A stretch of DNA of 64,000 bases from CAYMLQ01 sp964390795. Lineage in GTDB: Bacteria; Verrucomicrobiota; Kiritimatiellia; RFP12; UBA1067. The stretch lies in contig CAYMLQ010000001.1 in assembly GCA_964390795.1 (NCBI GenBank), positions 1 to 64,000 on the forward strand, written 5' to 3'. The position numbers and the translations under genes are program-made. Of this stretch, positions 62,469 through 64,000 are shown one piece after another; the stretch's first letter is position 1; every line of letters starts with the position of its first letter. The notes beneath the pieces were generated by a model. The model had not been told where the DNA came from, did not search any database, and saw nothing but the letters and a program-made list of their open reading frames with translations.

Positions 62469-63380
62469 ATGAACTCCTCCTCCCCCCGCATCCTCATCAC
62501 CGGCGCAACCGGCCTTCTCGGGCGCCCCGTCCTGCGCGCCTGCGCGGCCGTGCCGTCCTGGCGCGTTACCGGCACCTCCTTCCGCCGCACCGGCCCCGGC
62601 TTCGAGCGCGTAGACCTTTCACAGATCGGGCAGATCCCCGCCTTCCTTGACCGCCTCGCGCCCAACGTCATCATCCACTCCGCCGCCGAGCGCCGCCCGG
62701 ACGTGAGCGAGAAAGACCCGGCCGGCACGCAGCGCCTTAACGTCGGCGCGACCGCCGCGCTCGCGCAGTGGGCGGCGGAGCGCCGCGCGTTCCTGATTTA
62801 CATCTCCAGCGACTACGTGTTCGACGGCACCACGCCGCCCTACACGCCCGCCTCGCCGACGCACCCGATCAACACCTACGGCCAGAGCAAACTCGACGGC
62901 GAACACGCCGTGCTGGCTGCGGGACGCGACCACGCGATCCTGCGCGTGCCGATCCTTTACGGCGAAGTGGAGTCCCTTGACGAATCGCCCGCGACCGTGC
63001 TGGCGAAGAACATGCTGAGTGCCCGGCCCGGCGAGCGCCTCGCCATGGAGCACTGGGCCACGCGCTACCCCACCCACACGCGCGACGTGGCCGCAGTGCT
63101 GCGGCAGATGGTGTCCCGCAAATTGGCTCATCCCGGTTTCAGCGGCATCTTCCACTGGAGCGGCGCAGAGGCCATGACCAAATACGACATGGCGCTCGCC
63201 TTTGCGCCGCTCATCGGCTTCGACCCGGCCCGCCTCATCGCCGACGCCACCCCGCCTGCGGGCGCGCCGCGCCCCAAGGACTGCCATCTCGACTCGTCCG
63301 CGCTGGAGTCGCTCGGCATCGGCCAGCGCACGCCCTTTGCGGGCGCGCTCCCCGCGATCCTCGCGCCGCACCTGCGGTGA
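62469..63380 (+). CDS. RmlD/MAT2B-like sugar-nucleotide reductase (extended SDR)
   Basis: 303 aa. The Rossmann nucleotide-binding motif TGATGLLG lies at 11-18 and the catalytic Y137xxxK141 in TYGQSKLDGEH, with SSDYVFDG ahead of it and IIHSAAERRPDV. The sequence is closest in feel to dTDP-4-dehydrorhamnose reductase (RmlD) and its relative, the MAT2B subunit (AAERRPDVSEKDP is a MAT2B-like feature). RmlD reduces dTDP-4-keto-rhamnose with NADPH. No other rhamnose genes are adjacent, so the substrate is uncertain and no symbol is given. The ATG at 62469 is preceded by an octamer array with no ribosome site. Confidence 0.8.
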   Translation: MNSSSPRILITGATGLLGRPVLRACAAVPSWRVTGTSFRRTGPGFERVDLSQIGQIPAFLDRLAPNVIIHSAAERRPDVSEKDPAGTQRLNVGATAALAQWAAERRAFLIYISSDYVFDGTTPPYTPASPTHPINTYGQSKLDGEHAVLAAGRDHAILRVPILYGEVESLDESPATVLAKNMLSARPGERLAMEHWATRYPTHTRDVAAVLRQMVSRKLAHPGFSGIFHWSGAEAMTKYDMALAFAPLIGFDPARLIADATPPAGAPRPKDCHLDSSALESLGIGQRTPFAGALPAILAPHLR

Positions 63381-63433
63381 CGCTCACAAGGACCGGCGGC
63401 GGGTTGCTACCCGGCCCGTCAAGCGCGCCCGTC

Positions 63434-64000
63434 CTACGCCTTCGCCTGCAGCCGCTTGACCTCGTCCAGCGAGTGGTTCATGTGGTCGCGCTCGTCCAGC
63501 CCCACGCGCCGCACGAGGTCCGCCAGCGTCTTCTGCCGCGGGTAGTACGCGAACCAGACCGAGTCCACCGGCACGGTCTCGAACTCGGGATGTTCGCGCG
63601 CATAGAGCATATACTCGTGCTCGGCGTGCGACTCGAAGGCCGCGTTCATCTTGAAGGACCACTCCGGATTCAGCTTGTACATGATGCGCGTCAGGCAGAA
63701 GTAGACGAAGGTCATGTGCCGCGGCAGCAGGAGGTGTTTGAACCATGACAGCTTGATGCCCTTCTGCTGGCAGAGGTCGGCCCAGAGCAGCATATGCCAC
63801 TGCTCGTTGTCCTGCGCCTCGCGTCCCATCTGGATATGGCGCAGAGCGGTCTCCACCTGCTCGCGCGAGGGCTGCCGCGTGTGGCAGTGCAGTTTGGATA
63901 ACACCGCGTAGGAGCCGTGCTCCCAGGCCCAGTACGGGTACCGCGCCAGAATCTCAAGAACCATGACTTTGGGCAGGGTCCGAGCCTTACCGTACAGAAT
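63434..64000 (-). CDS. Alternative-oxidase-like diiron protein, N-terminus outside window
   Basis: At least 188 residues are visible, and the frame is open through the window edge, so the methionine at 63964 need not be the start. The sequence fits the alternative oxidase / plastid terminal oxidase type: YGKARTLPKV and VLEILARYPYWAWEHGSY, then AQDNEQWHMLLW (E and H ligands), then FESHAEHEY, then DERDHMNHSLDE near the C-terminus. These Glu/His pairs are spaced as diiron ligands on a four-helix bundle. Such oxidases pass electrons from quinol to oxygen without pumping protons; the bacterial subgroup resembled here has unclear physiological roles. It faces the RmlD-like gene convergently. A partial GC-rich repeat (63391-63418) lies between them. 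Confidence 0.75.
   Translation of the reverse strand: MLYGKARTLPKVMVLEILARYPYWAWEHGSYAVLSKLHCHTRQPSREQVETALRHIQMGREAQDNEQWHMLLWADLCQQKGIKLSWFKHLLLPRHMTFVYFCLTRIMYKLNPEWSFKMNAAFESHAEHEYMLYAREHPEFETVPVDSVWFAYYPRQKTLADLVRRVGLDERDHMNHSLDEVKRLQAKA

Overview
This is GC-rich bacterial DNA with long exported multidomain proteins, short intergenic regions and several families of short oligomer repeats. The mix of giant InlB/Calx-beta/Ig-type surface proteins, a DUF1080 protein, a squalene-hopene-type cyclase, an EboE-like protein and a short alanyl-tRNA synthetase suggests the PVC superphylum, most likely Kiritimatiellota. That placement is inferred from gene content only; no marker phylogeny could be run. 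No rRNA, tRNA, CRISPR array or intact insertion sequence was recognised.

Layout. 1-2040 (+): the 3' end of an unidentified gene, then an eboE-like gene carrying an internal heptamer-repeat insert. 1982-43569 (-): an accessory block of seven very large exported proteins (1187-2613 aa) and companions. Their N-terminal parts differ: two C10 (streptopain-type) cysteine peptidases, one M64 zinc peptidase, three thioredoxin-like proteins (one also with two FGE/SUMF1-type domains) and one PPC-like protein. All end in a related region of about 420-450 residues, close in five and divergent in two. Companions are a parvulin-type prolyl isomerase lipoprotein that opens a four-gene operon, two small membrane-anchored proteins placed directly behind giant genes, and a strongly promoted 323-aa secreted protein. 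44109-54467 (-): a DUF1573 protein, two nucleoside-hydrolase-fold proteins, an AlbA_2/Schlafen-type regulator with a C-terminal winged helix, a Gfo/Idh/MocA oxidoreductase pseudogene in two pieces, a DNRLRE-type secreted protein and a squalene-hopene cyclase homologue with a small downstream gene. 54640-63380 (+): core genes guaA, recA, alaS and an ispA-like prenyltransferase, with a DUF1080 protein, an ORF6N-domain protein and an RmlD-like reductase between them. 63434-64000 (-): an alternative-oxidase-like diiron protein cut by the window edge.

How it fits together. The giant proteins look like one exported family built on a common C-terminal region. I propose, as inference, that this region is a sorting or surface-anchoring module comparable in logic, not in sequence, to the type IX secretion C-terminal domain. 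The linked prolyl isomerase and CxxC thioredoxin-like domains would suit extracytoplasmic folding. Two other signals stand out. Degenerate tandem arrays of 6-, 7- and 8-nt units lie before genes that lack a clear Shine-Dalgarno sequence, and some run in frame through coding regions. Two putative DNA-binding genes (ORF6N and AlbA_2 types) carry inside their coding sequence a copy of the palindrome or repeat found in their own upstream region.
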